A DNA stretch of 64,000 bases, taken from NCBI RefSeq assembly GCF_000153205.1, contig NZ_CH672427.1:222630-286629 (forward strand), in the 5' to 3' direction. The position numbers and the translations under genes were made by a program. The notes below the pieces were generated by a model that did no database searches, was not told the origin of the DNA, and saw only the letters and a program-made list of their open reading frames with translations. The DNA comes from Nitrococcus mobilis Nb-231. Lineage in GTDB: Bacteria; Pseudomonadota; Gammaproteobacteria; Nitrococcales; Nitrococcaceae. Numbering within the stretch: position 1 is the first letter of the stretch; each line of letters begins with the position of its first letter. This document shows, piece by piece, positions 1 through 9,797 of the stretch.

Positions 1-811
1 TCTAGGCCTGGAATGCGTGATCTACATGGGTGCGGCGGATATACAACGTCAGTCTGTGAACGTCTACCGGATGCGGCTGCTCGGCGCTAAAGTCGTCGCT
101 GTCGAAGCCGGCACGCGCACCCTCAAAGATGCCCTTAACGAAGCCTTCCGCGATTGGGCCGCCAACGTCGACGATACTTTCTACATCATCGGAACGGTGG
201 CCGGGCCGCATCCTTATCCAGCGATGGTGCGGGATTTCCAGACGGTAATCGGACGTGAGGCCCGGAGGCAGGTCCTCGAGCGTGAGGAACGCCTGCCGGA
301 TGCGCTGGTTGCCTGCGTCGGTGGTGGCTCCAATGCCATGGGACTGTTTCACCCTTTTCTCGCTGATCCCGGGGTTCGGCTCTATGGTGTGGAGGCCGGC
401 GGTGAGGGGTTGGCTGGTGGTCGGCACGCGGCGCCGCTCGCGACCGGTCGTCCAGGGGTGCTGCACGGCAATAGGACATATCTAATGGAGGACGCCGATG
501 GGCAGATCCTGCCTACGCATTCGATTTCGGCCGGTTTGGACTATCCTGGCGTGGGGCCTGAGCATGCTTGGCTCAAGGACATCGGCCGTGCCGAATACGT
601 CGATGCCACCGACCGTGAGGCGCTGGCGGCGTTTCACACGCTGACTCGGGCCGAAGGGATCATGCCGGCTTTAGAGAGCGCCCATGCCTTGGCCTGCGCT
701 GATCGCTTGGCCCGCGAAATGACGCCGGATCAAATTATAATCGTGAATCTATCAGGCCGGGGGGATAAGGACATCAACACCGTGGCCGTTCTGGAAGGGA
801 TGGAGCTATGA
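1..811 (+). CDS. trpB: Tryptophan synthase beta chain, 3' part (5' end outside window)
   Basis: TrpB condenses indole with L-serine to give L-tryptophan, using PLP, in the alpha2-beta2 tryptophan synthase complex. The reading frame is open from base 2 and gives 269 residues beginning [10 protein letters not shown], so the N-terminal third, including the PLP lysine, lies outside the window. The PLP phosphate-binding loop GGGSNA, the [15 protein letters not shown] stretch and the NLSGRGDKD segment near the C-terminus match the family closely. The stop codon overlaps the trpA start (ATGA), as expected for translationally coupled subunits made in equal amounts. Confidence 0.98.
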   Translation, partial: LGLECVIYMGAADIQRQSVNVYRMRLLGAKVVAVEAGTRTLKDALNEAFRDWAANVDDTFYIIGTVAGPHPYPAMVRDFQTVIGREARRQVLEREERLPDALVACVGGGSNAMGLFHPFLADPGVRLYGVEAGGEGLAGGRHAAPLATGRPGVLHGNRTYLMEDADGQILPTHSISAGLDYPGVGPEHAWLKDIGRAEYVDATDREALAAFHTLTRAEGIMPALESAHALACADRLAREMTPDQIIIVNLSGRGDKDINTVAVLEGMEL

Positions 812-1644
812 ATCGCATCGAGCGCCGTTTCGCCGCTTGCCGTGAACGTGGTCGTAAGGCGCTGATTCCTTATATTGCCGGTGGAGATCCGCAGCCTGAC
901 GCCACTGTACCGCTGCTGCAGGCCTTGGTGGAGGGGGGGGCCGATATCCTCGAAGTGGGAATCCCGTTTTCTGATCCCATGGCTGATGGCCAAGTCATTC
1001 AAGCGGCTTGTGAGCGCGCGCTGGTTCATCGGGTCAATATCCGACGAATTCTAGAGATGGTTCGTGAGTTTCGTGTGGATGACGTGCACACGCCAGTGGT
1101 TCTCATGGGCTACCTCAATCCCATCGAACAGATGGGCTATGCGGTTTTTGCCCGGGAGGCCGCTGCTGCGGGTGTGGATGGCATCCTGTGTGTGGATTTA
1201 CCACCGGAGGAAAGTGGGCCTTTTGTAGAGACACTGCAGGCAAACCAGCTCGATCCGATCTGGTTGATCGCGCCGACTACCCAGGCCGGGCGTATGCACC
1301 GTATTTGCGAGGTGGCGCGCGGTTTCGTCTATTACGTATCGCTCAAGGGAGTAACCGGCGCCGACAGCCTGGATGTCAGCGACGTCGCTGTGCATGTGGC
1401 GAGTATCCGCACGGCCACGCAGCTGCCGGTGGGTGTGGGGTTTGGTGTTCGTGACGCCGCTGCCGCGGCTCGCATTGCCGCCGTGGCCGATGCCGTGGTG
1501 GTTGGCAGCGCGCTCGTTGCTCGAATCGAAACCCATCAGAGCCAGCCAGAGGTTATGTATGATGTCGTACGGGAGTTGATCGCCGATATGCGCCGGGCCA
1601 TGGACGCCGCGGTGGTAAAAAGCGCGCTGGGCGCAGAGCAATGA
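808..1644 (+). CDS. trpA: Tryptophan synthase alpha chain
   Basis: TrpA cleaves indole-3-glycerol phosphate to indole and glyceraldehyde 3-phosphate and passes the indole to TrpB through a tunnel. The 278-residue product has the usual family length. Both catalytic acids sit at the classical positions: Glu49 in [10 protein letters not shown] and Asp60 in ADGQ. The phosphate-binding region GVGFGV and the loop TTQAGR are also present. The gene overlaps trpB upstream and accD downstream by 4 bp each. A run of eight G (933-940) is in frame and encodes Glu-Gly-Gly, so the gene is intact. Confidence 0.98.
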   Translation: MNRIERRFAACRERGRKALIPYIAGGDPQPDATVPLLQALVEGGADILEVGIPFSDPMADGQVIQAACERALVHRVNIRRILEMVREFRVDDVHTPVVLMGYLNPIEQMGYAVFAREAAAAGVDGILCVDLPPEESGPFVETLQANQLDPIWLIAPTTQAGRMHRICEVARGFVYYVSLKGVTGADSLDVSDVAVHVASIRTATQLPVGVGFGVRDAAAAARIAAVADAVVVGSALVARIETHQSQPEVMYDVVRELIADMRRAMDAAVVKSALGAEQ

Positions 1645-2552
1645 GCGACGGGACCTATATGAGTTGGTTCCAGAAGCTGATGCCTTCCCGGATCCGCACG
1701 GAGGCTAACAATCGACGTAGCCGTAACGTCCCCGAGGGACTCTGGACCAAATGTGGCGCTTGCAACAGCGCGCTCTACCGACCGGAGTTGGAGCGCAGCT
1801 TCGATGTCTGTCCGAAGTGCGGCTATCACATGCGCATCGGGGCACGGCGGCGCCTGGAATTGTTTCTGGATGAAGGGGCGCGAAGCGAACTGGCTGAAAA
1901 CGTGCAGCCGGTGGATGCGCTGCGCTTTCGCGACAGTAGGAAATACAAAGAGCGCTTGGTCCAGGCTCAGAAAGGGACTGGTGAAAAGGACGCCTTGGTC
2001 GTTATGCAAGGCGGGATATATGGCATTCCGGTCGTGGCCGCTGCTTTCGAATTCCGTTTCATGGGCGGTTCTATGGGCTCGGTGGTGGGCGAGAAAATTG
2101 TTCGTGCCGTCAATGTAAGCTTGCAGGAGCGTATTCCGTTGATCTGTTTCTCGGCAAGTGGTGGGGCGCGGATGCAGGAGGCGCTGCTCTCGCTTATGCA
2201 GATGGCGAAGACTGCTGCTGCATTGGGGCGGTTATCCGATGCGGGTATCCCCTTTATCTCCGTTTTAACGGATCCCACGATGGGGGGGGTTTCGGCCAGT
2301 CTAGCGATGCTCGGCGATGTGAACGTCGCCGAGCCGGGGGCTCTGATCGGCTTCGCCGGTCCTCGAGTCATCGAGCAGACCGTTCGTGAGACGCTGCCGG
2401 ATGGCTTTCAGCGCAGCGAATTTCTGCTGCAGCACGGGGCCATCGATCTGATCGTGGATCGTCGTGAGATGCGGCCGCGGTTGGCAAATCTGCTGGCTAT
2501 CATGACCCATAGGCCGCCGCCGAATGTCAAGCCTCTCGCCACCGTGACCTGA
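1641..2552 (+). CDS. accD: Acetyl-CoA carboxylase carboxyltransferase beta subunit
   Basis: AccD pairs with AccA to transfer the carboxyl group from biotin carboxyl carrier protein to acetyl-CoA, the committed step of fatty acid synthesis. The zinc ribbon is visible as Cys38, Cys41, Cys57 and Cys60 (CGAC...CPKC), followed by the crotonase-type core with [23 protein letters not shown] and [14 protein letters not shown]. The ATG at 1641 overlaps the trpA stop. The in-frame ATG at 1659 (MSWFQK) aligns better with the start of other AccD proteins, and neither has a strong ribosome site, so the first six residues are uncertain. folC follows after 5 bp, a common arrangement. Confidence 0.97.
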   Translation: MSDGTYMSWFQKLMPSRIRTEANNRRSRNVPEGLWTKCGACNSALYRPELERSFDVCPKCGYHMRIGARRRLELFLDEGARSELAENVQPVDALRFRDSRKYKERLVQAQKGTGEKDALVVMQGGIYGIPVVAAAFEFRFMGGSMGSVVGEKIVRAVNVSLQERIPLICFSASGGARMQEALLSLMQMAKTAAALGRLSDAGIPFISVLTDPTMGGVSASLAMLGDVNVAEPGALIGFAGPRVIEQTVRETLPDGFQRSEFLLQHGAIDLIVDRREMRPRLANLLAIMTHRPPPNVKPLATVT

Positions 2553-2557
2553 ATCGC

Positions 2558-3838
2558 ATGCGCTGCTCCAGCCTGCGAGATTGGCTGCGCTGGCAAGAAG
2601 GGCTCCACCCCCGAACGATCGAGCTCGGGTTGGAGCGCGTGGCGGCCGTCGCCAAGCGTTTGGGCGTTGATCGTAGCGGCGCGCGTGTCATCACCGTCGG
2701 CGGGACGAACGGTAAAGGTTCTACCGTTGCCTACCTAGAGGCTATGCTGCGGGCGTTGGGGTATCATCCGGGCGTGTATAGCTCACCTCATGTGCAGCGC
2801 TACAATGAGCGTATCCGCATCGACGGTCGGGAAGCGACGGATGAAGCCATCGTTGCCGCCTTCGAGGCGGTGGATGAGGCACGTTCGGATACCCCGCTGA
2901 CGTACTTTGAATTCGGCACGCTGGCTGCCTTGCACCTCTTTCAACTCACCCAATGTGACGTCTGGCTGCTTGAGGTTGGGATGGGCGGGCGTTTGGACGC
3001 GGTCAATATCCTGGCAGCAGATGTGGCCGTGCTGACTAATGTTGAGCTCGATCATACCGATTGGCTCGGTCACGATCGTGACAGCATAGGTCGGGAAAAG
3101 GCCGGCATTATGCGCCCGGGTCGCCCCGTGATCTTCGGTTCGGTAGCTATGCCGTGCACGGTGACAGCACATGCGAGGTGCCTTGGAAGCGACGCGCGCC
3201 GTCTGGGGCGAGACTTTGATTACGGTTCGCCGGTTGGGGTGCCGCACTGGTGGTGGCGTGGTCGAAGCGTCCACTTATCCGAGTTGCCTTTACCGGGTTT
3301 GTCGGGTTGTCACCAGCTGGCCAATGCTGCGGCCGCCCTGGCCGCGTTGGAGGCATTCGGCGAGCCTGCCGCGCGTTTGGCTGACGCGGCACGGCGTGCT
3401 CTACCGCGGGTTTACTTGCCGGGGCGCGCCCAGTGGCTTGCCGGACCGCCGGATTGGCTTTTGGATGTCGCGCATAATGCCGCCGCCGCCGCTCGTCTGC
3501 CCGCGTTGCTGCGCGCCCGATCGGGCTCGGGTCGAGTGCGTTGTATCTTCGGGCTATTACGGCGCAAGGATCTTGCTGGTGTTGTCGCGCCGTTGTTACC
3601 GTTGGTAGATCAGTGGTATTTGCTCCAGCTAGCCGATGGTGAAGCGTTGGCGGCGGCGCACGTGGCGGCTCACCTGCGAGCCAATGAGGCGCGGATCGCC
3701 GCGATTGGGCCGGCGCACGAACTGGTGAGCCGAGTGTGTGGCGAGGCGGAGACGGTTGATTGCATCGTTGCGTTCGGCTCGTTCCGGGTGGTTGCGGAAA
3801 TCTTGCACGAACTGCGCTTGTCCGACCCCCTACGGTAG
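2558..3838 (+). CDS. folC: Bifunctional dihydrofolate synthase / folylpolyglutamate synthase
   Basis: FolC adds glutamate to dihydropteroate and lengthens the glutamate tail of folates, using ATP (Mur ligase superfamily). The 426-residue protein has the P-loop GGTNGKGST near residue 50, then SSPHV and YNERIRI, the core VGMGGRLDAVN, and LDHTDWLG. The C-terminal ligase domain contains LLDVAHN. Length and motif order fit the family. It follows accD by 5 bp and is followed by dedD and cvpA, the order seen in many gammaproteobacteria. Confidence 0.96.
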   Translation: MRCSSLRDWLRWQEGLHPRTIELGLERVAAVAKRLGVDRSGARVITVGGTNGKGSTVAYLEAMLRALGYHPGVYSSPHVQRYNERIRIDGREATDEAIVAAFEAVDEARSDTPLTYFEFGTLAALHLFQLTQCDVWLLEVGMGGRLDAVNILAADVAVLTNVELDHTDWLGHDRDSIGREKAGIMRPGRPVIFGSVAMPCTVTAHARCLGSDARRLGRDFDYGSPVGVPHWWWRGRSVHLSELPLPGLSGCHQLANAAAALAALEAFGEPAARLADAARRALPRVYLPGRAQWLAGPPDWLLDVAHNAAAAARLPALLRARSGSGRVRCIFGLLRRKDLAGVVAPLLPLVDQWYLLQLADGEALAAAHVAAHLRANEARIAAIGPAHELVSRVCGEAETVDCIVAFGSFRVVAEILHELRLSDPLR

Positions 3839-3923
3839 ATGCCCAATAATCGCCAGTCCTTTTCGGCCTGGCTCGAGGTAGGTAGTATGCTATGGATGTT
3901 CCAGCGCTTCGGGGAGAAAGAAG

Positions 3924-4556
3924 GTGGAGCAGCGAGCCAAACAACGGTTGATCGGTGCAGTGATCCTGGTCGCCTTGGGGGTGGTCTTCATCCCCATGTT
4001 GCTCCAAGGACCCGTCGAGCGTGATCGCAGCGGTATCCCAGTTGAAATTCCGCCACGGCCACAGATAACACCGGTGCCTGATGTTCCCAAAGCCGCGGTG
4101 TTGCATGAGCCCGCTCCCGGACAGCGGCTGGCTGAGCGTCCTCCGCCAATAGGGGCACCGCAGGCGAACTCGATGGCTACGGCGAATCGGTCAGCGTCGA
4201 CGCCGGTCGACGAACGCGAGCGCCACACCTCCGCGCCGGTTTCGAAATCGACGGTTTCCGCCGGCGTCGGCGCCAACCAAATGGCAGCAGCCCCCCGTCG
4301 TGAGATTGCCGGTGAGAGGCCGGCTGCAGCCTGGACCGTGCAAGTGGGCAGTTTTCGAGAACGGGATAATGCCAATGCATTGCGACAAGTGCTGCGACAG
4401 AGTGGTTTCAGCACCTACATCGAACAGGCCCAATATCGACACAAGCCGCTTTTCCGCGTACGCATCGGCCCATTCGTCGCTCGTGACGAAGCCGAGCAAC
4501 TGGCTGCTCGGTTGCATGAGCAACGTGGCATAAAGGTTCTAGTGGTGGAAAAATAA
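3924..4556 (+). CDS. dedD: SPOR-domain cell-division protein, DedD-like
   Basis: The 210-residue protein starts with a short cytoplasmic tail and one membrane helix (about residues 9-28, LIGAVILVALGVVFIPML). A proline- and alanine-rich linker follows, then a C-terminal SPOR domain from about residue 134 (WTVQVGSFRERDNA to VLVVEK). SPOR domains bind septal peptidoglycan lacking stem peptides, and DedD of E. coli helps constriction. The start is GTG at 3924, chosen because GGGGAGAAAG lies just upstream and the membrane helix follows at once. Its place between folC and cvpA supports the DedD call. Confidence 0.88.
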   Translation: MEQRAKQRLIGAVILVALGVVFIPMLLQGPVERDRSGIPVEIPPRPQITPVPDVPKAAVLHEPAPGQRLAERPPPIGAPQANSMATANRSASTPVDERERHTSAPVSKSTVSAGVGANQMAAAPRREIAGERPAAAWTVQVGSFRERDNANALRQVLRQSGFSTYIEQAQYRHKPLFRVRIGPFVARDEAEQLAARLHEQRGIKVLVVEK

Positions 4557-4630
4557 CGACTGCGGCATAAGCGCTTCTCGCGCTCTGGGACATCTCGATC
4601 GCGAGCGGTTTGTTTGCACCTGTGGCGTAT

Positions 4631-5197
4631 ATGAACTGGTTGGATTACCTCTTCAGCGGTATTATCGCGGTCTCTGCAGCCATCAGCCTAGTGCGGGGAT
4701 TCGTGCGCGAGGTATTATCCATCGTGGTCTGGGTCGCCGCATTTTGGATCAGTTTGCACTTCGCCCGTCAGCTTGCGTTCTACCTGAATGACTATGTCCA
4801 TTCGCCTACACTTCGTTTAATGATTGCGTTTGTCGGTCTGTTCATCGTCGTTTTGGTGCTGGGCGGAGTTGTGAATTACCTCGTCGGTACTTTAGTCGGC
4901 AAGACCGGGTTGAGCGGCACCGACCGAGTTTTCGGGATGGTATTCGGCGGTCTGCGTGGTGCGTTGATCGTGGGGCTGCTGGTGCTCATGGCAGGGCTCA
5001 CCAGCATTCCGCGGGAGCGGTGGTGGCAGGAGTCCGTGTTGGCGACGCAGTTTCGCCCGTGGGTGTGTTCCGTTGGGGTGGGGCAATGGCTGCAAGGTTT
5101 GCGCTTGTATAGCCCGGTCACTGCCAGCGACGAGCCGGCCACCGGCACTCCGCTGCGCGAGTACTGGCGGGAATACTGTAGTGCTGCTGAGCGTTGA
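4631..5197 (+). CDS. cvpA: CvpA family membrane protein
   Basis: CvpA was named for its need in colicin V production. It is an inner-membrane protein linked to envelope homeostasis, but its biochemical role is not settled. The 188-residue product has about four membrane segments (from IIAVSAAISLVRG, VVWVAAFWISL, LMIAFVGLFIVVLVLGG and a later helix). It carries the conserved stretch KTGLSGTDRVFGMVFGGLRG. The frame is open upstream to a TTG at 4610, but the ATG at 4631 (MNWLDY) matches other CvpA N-termini. purF follows 62 bp downstream, as in E. coli. Confidence 0.93.
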   Translation: MNWLDYLFSGIIAVSAAISLVRGFVREVLSIVVWVAAFWISLHFARQLAFYLNDYVHSPTLRLMIAFVGLFIVVLVLGGVVNYLVGTLVGKTGLSGTDRVFGMVFGGLRGALIVGLLVLMAGLTSIPRERWWQESVLATQFRPWVCSVGVGQWLQGLRLYSPVTASDEPATGTPLREYWREYCSAAER

Positions 5198-5259
5198 GCA
5201 GCGCTTAGATCGTCGCCGCGGTCGTGGCGTGGCTTTACCGAATGGGATAATCAGTTGAC

Positions 5260-6771
5260 ATGTGTGGTGTAATCGGCATGGTGGCCCGAGGTCCCGTCAA
5301 TCAGGCGCTCTACGATGGGCTCACGGTGCTTCAGCATCGCGGGCAGGATGCCGCGGGAATCATGACCTACGATAACGGGCAATTGTATCTGCGTAAGAGC
5401 AGCGGTCTCGTGCGGGACGTGTTCCGTGCCCAGGATATGTTGCAGTTGCGGGGCAATATGGGTATTGGTCATGTGCGCTATCCTACCGCCGGCTGCGCCA
5501 GTCTGGCGGAGGCACAGCCGTTCTACGTGAACTCACCGTACGGAATCAGCCTCGCCCACAACGGCAATCTGACCAATGCCGAGCAGATAAAGCGCGAGCT
5601 TTATCTCGAGGATTTACGGCATATCAATACGAACTCTGACTCGGAAGTGTTGCTCAACGTTTTTGCCCATGAGCTGGGCGAGATGCGCAAGCTCAAAATC
5701 GACGAGAACGACATCTTCTCGGCCGTGGCCGGTATCCACCGGCGGGTATTCGGCGGCTATGCCGCTGTGGTGATGATCAACGGTTACGGCGTGCTCGGCT
5801 TTCGCGACCCCCATGGCATTCGCCCGCTATGCTTCGGTAAGCGTGAGACCGAGTACGGCAGCGAATACATGATTGCCTCCGAGAGTGTGGCGTTGGACGT
5901 GCTCGGCTTTCAGCTGGTGCGCGATGTCGCGCCCGGTGAGGCTGTGTTCATCGACGTGGATGGGCGGCTTTATACTCGGCAATGCGCCACCAACGCCATT
6001 TTGACGCCTTGTATCTTCGAGTTCGTCTATTTGGCGCGTCCCGACTCCATGCTCGACGATGTCTCGGTATACAAATCGCGGCTTAGAATGGGCCGGATGC
6101 TTGCCCGCAAGATCGCTCGAGACTGGGCGAGCCATGACATCGACGTCGTCATCCCGATCCCCGATACTAGTCGCACGGTGGCCTTGGACCTCGCCAATGA
6201 ATTGGGTGTGGTCTATCGTGAGGGGTTTATCAAGAATCGCTATATCGGCCGTACCTTTATCATGCCGGGCCAGACCCAGCGGCAATACTCGGTGCGCCAA
6301 AAACTCAACGCCATCGAACTGGAATTCCGCAATAAAAACGTCCTGTTGGTTGACGACTCGGTTGTGCGAGGAACCACCTCGCGGAAGATCGTTCAGATGG
6401 CTCGCGACGTGGGCGCAAATAAAGTCTATTTCGCCTCGGCGGCGCCGCCGGTGCGCTATCCCAATGTCTACGGCATCGACATGCCGGCGGCCAAGGAACT
6501 CATCGCTCATGCGCGCACGGAGCCTGAGATCTGCTGTGCGATCGGCGCGGATCACCTCATATACCAAGACTTGCCGGATCTCATCGAGGCAGTCCGCGGG
6601 GGTAACGACAAGATCGAGCGCTTCGACTGCTCTTGTTTCACAGGTGAATACGTCGCGGGTGACGTTACCCCCGACTATCTTCGCACGCTTGCGGCGTTGC
6701 GCTCTGAGGAGACCAGGCAGCGCGGCGAGGATGCCATGAGTTTCTGTGGGATCTCCAATACGGCCATTTGA
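5260..6771 (+). CDS. purF: Amidophosphoribosyltransferase
   Basis: PurF makes 5-phosphoribosylamine from PRPP and glutamine, the first step of purine synthesis. Cys2, exposed after removal of Met1, is the glutaminase nucleophile (MCGVIG). HRGQDAAG and GHVRYPTAG complete the class II amidotransferase site. The phosphoribosyltransferase half has the PRPP loop [14 protein letters not shown]. At 503 residues the length is normal for the gammaproteobacterial form. It is the last gene of the accD-folC-dedD-cvpA-purF run before a 196-bp gap. Confidence 0.98.
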   Translation: MCGVIGMVARGPVNQALYDGLTVLQHRGQDAAGIMTYDNGQLYLRKSSGLVRDVFRAQDMLQLRGNMGIGHVRYPTAGCASLAEAQPFYVNSPYGISLAHNGNLTNAEQIKRELYLEDLRHINTNSDSEVLLNVFAHELGEMRKLKIDENDIFSAVAGIHRRVFGGYAAVVMINGYGVLGFRDPHGIRPLCFGKRETEYGSEYMIASESVALDVLGFQLVRDVAPGEAVFIDVDGRLYTRQCATNAILTPCIFEFVYLARPDSMLDDVSVYKSRLRMGRMLARKIARDWASHDIDVVIPIPDTSRTVALDLANELGVVYREGFIKNRYIGRTFIMPGQTQRQYSVRQKLNAIELEFRNKNVLLVDDSVVRGTTSRKIVQMARDVGANKVYFASAAPPVRYPNVYGIDMPAAKELIAHARTEPEICCAIGADHLIYQDLPDLIEAVRGGNDKIERFDCSCFTGEYVAGDVTPDYLRTLAALRSEETRQRGEDAMSFCGISNTAI

Positions 6772-6773
6772 CA

Positions 6774-6789
6774 GTCCTGGCGGCAGGAC
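6774..6789 (+). terminator. Small hairpin just after purF
   Basis: A perfect 6-bp stem (GTCCTG / CAGGAC) with a GCGG tetraloop begins 3 bases after the purF stop. It is not followed by a T run, so it may be an mRNA 3'-end stabiliser or a weak terminator rather than an intrinsic terminator. Confidence 0.35.
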
Positions 6790-6967
6790 GGAAGATAATC
6801 GAACGGCGCTAGTTTGACTCTCAGCTTGCGGGCGCCCTAGAAATACGGCTAAAGCGAGATCGGCCCGCCGTGTAGATTTCGCAATGGCGGGCTTGCGTTG
6901 CCGAGTTTCCGGTCTCGCTTCGCTCCGCCTGCTACGAGCTAATCCGTTGCTAGTGCGAGGTTGAGCC

Positions 6968-8167
6968 ATGACCGACATCGATTTTCGGGAATTCGGAATT
7001 GCGACGCAGGCTCTGCGTGGAGGGCAGAGGCGAACGAACGAGCAAGAGCATTCCGAGCCGATTTTCCCCACCTCCAGTTTTACGTTTCAAAGCGCCGCCG
7101 AGGCGGCCGCCAAGTTTTCCGAGCAGCAGCCGGGCAACATCTACTCACGTTTCAGCAACCCGACGGTGCGAGCTTTCCAGGACCGCTTGGCGATCATGGA
7201 GGGCGGTGAGGCCTGTGTCGCCACGGCATCCGGTATGTCCGCTATCCTCACGACCTGTATGGCATTGCTCAACGCCGGAGATCATATCGTCTCCTCCATA
7301 GGCATCTTCGGTACCTCGGTTTCGTTGTTCGGCAATCATCTCGGGCGTTTTGGTGTACACACCGATTTCGTTCCGCTCACCGACTACGCGGCCTGGGAGG
7401 CGGCAATCCGTCCCGAGACGCGGTTGTTGTTCCTAGAGACCCCTTCCAACCCATTGACTGAAATCGCCGACATTGCCCGATTGGCCGAGCTTGCCCATGC
7501 GAACGATGCCGTTTTAGTGGTAGATAATTGCTTTTGTACCCCGGTGTTGCAGCGACCGTTGGCACTCGGTGCGGATATCGTGATTCACTCGGCTACCAAA
7601 TACCTGGACGGCCAAGGACGCTGTGTGGGCGGTGCAGTGATTGGAAACGCCGAGCAGGTGGGCAAGCAGGTGTTGGGTTTTCTGCGCGCCGCCGGTCCTT
7701 CCATGAGTCCGTTCAATGCCTGGGTATTTCTCAAGGGACTCGAAACTTTGGCGCTACGGATGCGCGCCCATTGCGAGAACGCGCTAGCACTCGCCACTTG
7801 GCTCGCGGAGCAGCCTGGCGTGAGCCGGGTCCACTACCCAGGGCTTGCGACGCATGCTCAACATGAGCTTGCCGCGCGCCAGCAAAATGGTTTCGGCGGT
7901 ATCGTATCCTTCGAGGTCGAAGGCGGGCGTGAGGCCGCCTGGCGCGTGATCGACCATACGCGAGTGTTGTCCATTACCGCTAATTTGGGCGATGCACGTA
8001 CCACGATTACTCATCCGGCGAGCACCACGCATGGGCGCAACCCGCCGGCGCAACGCGCCGCCGCCGGAATCACCGAAGGTTTGATCCGGCTGTCGGTGGG
8101 TCTAGAAGACGTGGCGGATCTCTGCGCTGATCTCGACCGTGGGTTGGTGGCGGCGAGGAGTGAATGA
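6968..8167 (+). CDS. metZ: O-succinylhomoserine sulfhydrylase
   Basis: MetZ uses PLP to replace the succinyl group of O-succinylhomoserine with sulfide, giving homocysteine directly for methionine synthesis. The 399-residue protein belongs to the Cys/Met-metabolism PLP family. The PLP lysine is Lys211 in HSATKYLDGQGR, and YSRFSNPT and ETPSNPLTEIADI are conserved substrate and cofactor segments. The GQGR sequence after the lysine is typical of MetZ rather than of cystathionine synthase or lyase, and the position after purF matches Pseudomonas-type genomes. The start is ATG at 6968. Confidence 0.92.
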   Translation: MTDIDFREFGIATQALRGGQRRTNEQEHSEPIFPTSSFTFQSAAEAAAKFSEQQPGNIYSRFSNPTVRAFQDRLAIMEGGEACVATASGMSAILTTCMALLNAGDHIVSSIGIFGTSVSLFGNHLGRFGVHTDFVPLTDYAAWEAAIRPETRLLFLETPSNPLTEIADIARLAELAHANDAVLVVDNCFCTPVLQRPLALGADIVIHSATKYLDGQGRCVGGAVIGNAEQVGKQVLGFLRAAGPSMSPFNAWVFLKGLETLALRMRAHCENALALATWLAEQPGVSRVHYPGLATHAQHELAARQQNGFGGIVSFEVEGGREAAWRVIDHTRVLSITANLGDARTTITHPASTTHGRNPPAQRAAAGITEGLIRLSVGLEDVADLCADLDRGLVAARSE

Positions 8168-9390
8168 ATCCCCGCGAAGCGCTATTAGCGATCTATCAGG
8201 CCGGCCTTGACGCGGTGCGGGGTGATAGGTGCGTCCGCCGGTGGTTGCGGCAGCATCCATGTGATAATGCCATATACGCTATAGCCATCGGCAAGGCCGC
8301 GGCAGCTATGGCCCGCGGCGCCCTGGCGGTATGTGATCGCGCAACCGAGCGTGTTTTAGTGATCACCCGAGCGGGATATGGTGATCCGGGGCTCGCCAGC
8401 GATCCCCGGGTCGAGCAGTTGGAATCGGCACACCCGGTACCGGATACCCGTAGCTTGGTAGCGGGTGAACGCCTGGTCCGGTTCCTGGAAGCCGCCCCAG
8501 AGCAGGTGCACTTGTTGGTCATGATCTCCGGCGGCGCTTCTAGCCTGGTGGAATTACTCCCTGACGGAGCCAGTCCCGAACGGCTTGCCGAGCTCAACCG
8601 GCGGTTGTTGGCGAGCGGCTTCGCTATCCATGAGATCAACCGCATCCGCAAGGCTGTTTCGCGCATCAAGGGCGGACGTTTGGCGCGGTGGGTCGCAGGG
8701 CGGCCCACTACCGTCTTGCTTATATCGGATGTGCGTGATGATGATCCAGCGGTTATCGGTTCGGGATTGTTGTCTCCGGATAGCCAGGCAAGCGGCCTGG
8801 CAACACTACCGCTTGCGCTGCGCCGGCTCTGCCCACCAGCCGAGCCCGCTCCGAGGGCGAACGAGGCTTTGTTCCAGTCGATTCAATGGCAGCTCGTTGC
8901 CAGTAATCGGCAAGCGCGGGCGGCGGCGGTAAACGCCGCTCATGCGCTGGGGTTGCCCGTTAGCAATCACGAGGAGTTCATCAGTGGAGAGGCCGCCGTT
9001 GAGGGGCGGCGCATCGCGGAAGAACTCGTATATCTCAGCCCGGGCGTGCACATCTGGGGGGGCGAGCCGACCGTGAGCTTGCCGGAGAACCCTGGGCGCG
9101 GTGGTCGTATGCAGACGCTGGCGCTGGCGGCAGCCATGGCCCTTGCCGGTCGGGATGACATCTGGCTACTCGCGGCCGGCACCGACGGCGCCGATGGCTT
9201 TAGCGAAGATGCCGGCGCCTTGATCGATGGGCAAACCGTCAGTCGGGGCTCGGTTGCCGGGGGCAATGTCAACGAAGCCTTATTTGATGCCGATGCTGGG
9301 GGGTTTCTTGCCGGCAGCGGCGATCTCATACGTACCGGCGCGACCGGGACCAACGTAATGGATTTGATCATCGGGTTGCGGGCGGCCTGA
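8164..9390 (+). CDS. Glycerate 2-kinase, MOFRL family
   Basis: This 408-residue protein has the DUF4147 N-terminal domain (AIAIGKAAAAMARGAL, ISGGASSLVELLPDG, NRIRKAVSRIKGGRLA) and a C-terminal MOFRL domain (GGEPTVSL, AAGTDGADGFSEDAGALIDG). The family phosphorylates D-glycerate at C2; some members were first named hydroxypyruvate reductase TtuD or GckA. Its start overlaps the metZ stop (ATGA), so the two are co-translated. In an autotroph it could return glycerate from phosphoglycolate salvage to central metabolism, but that is inference. Confidence 0.85.
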   Translation: MNPREALLAIYQAGLDAVRGDRCVRRWLRQHPCDNAIYAIAIGKAAAAMARGALAVCDRATERVLVITRAGYGDPGLASDPRVEQLESAHPVPDTRSLVAGERLVRFLEAAPEQVHLLVMISGGASSLVELLPDGASPERLAELNRRLLASGFAIHEINRIRKAVSRIKGGRLARWVAGRPTTVLLISDVRDDDPAVIGSGLLSPDSQASGLATLPLALRRLCPPAEPAPRANEALFQSIQWQLVASNRQARAAAVNAAHALGLPVSNHEEFISGEAAVEGRRIAEELVYLSPGVHIWGGEPTVSLPENPGRGGRMQTLALAAAMALAGRDDIWLLAAGTDGADGFSEDAGALIDGQTVSRGSVAGGNVNEALFDADAGGFLAGSGDLIRTGATGTNVMDLIIGLRAA

Positions 9391-9490
9391 ACGATACCGC
9401 CGCGGGAGATCACGGTGAACGGATTTGACCGCTTCTGAGCTACACTCGTGAGGAATGGTTGCAGAGAGCGACAATCGAGGAGGCAAGCTC

Positions 9491-9766
9491 ATGGTAACCG
9501 CGATCGTGCTGCTGAATGCCGCCCGCGGCCGGGTCAACGAGATCGCGAGCGTGCTTGCAGAGATGGAAGGCGTCAGTGAAGTCTACTCCGTCGGCGGTCA
9601 CTACGATTTGGTCGTGGTCATCCGCGTGCATGCCAACGAAGAGCTGGCAGACTTGGTGACCGAGCACATGCAGAGCCTTGAAGGCATAGAGGCCACCGAG
9701 ACCTTGATCGCCTTCCGGGCGTATTCCCGCCATGACTTGGAGAGCATGTTTTCGATCGGTCTTTGA
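9491..9766 (+). CDS. Stand-alone Lrp/AsnC ligand-binding (RAM) domain protein
   Basis: The 91-residue protein corresponds only to the C-terminal RAM (ACT-like) effector domain of Lrp/AsnC regulators (IVLLNAARGRVNEIASVLAE, EVYSVGGHYDLVVVIRV, GIEATETLIAF). It has no helix-turn-helix. The ATG at 9491 was chosen over an earlier in-frame ATG at 9455 because GAGGAGGC lies 7 bases before it. Such single-domain proteins form oligomers that bind amino acids and may modulate full-length Lrp proteins. No partner is visible here. Confidence 0.85.
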   Translation: MVTAIVLLNAARGRVNEIASVLAEMEGVSEVYSVGGHYDLVVVIRVHANEELADLVTEHMQSLEGIEATETLIAFRAYSRHDLESMFSIGL

Positions 9767-9797
9767 TCAGTTGCTTGCTGAAGTGCAGCTTGACAGG

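Noticed and set aside
933-940. Run of eight G in trpA as a contingency tract
   Set aside because: The frame is intact. Similar G8 runs occur in accD (2282-2289) and tkt (near 50905-50912), also in frame, so such runs arise here from Gly codons. This also tempers the phase-variation idea for barA.
3839-4024. 61-residue frame just after folC
   Set aside because: It overlaps the start of the SPOR-domain gene in another frame and has no support.
5827-7071. 414-residue minus-strand frame across purF and the gap to metZ
   Set aside because: Most of it is antisense to purF and it shows no protein motifs.
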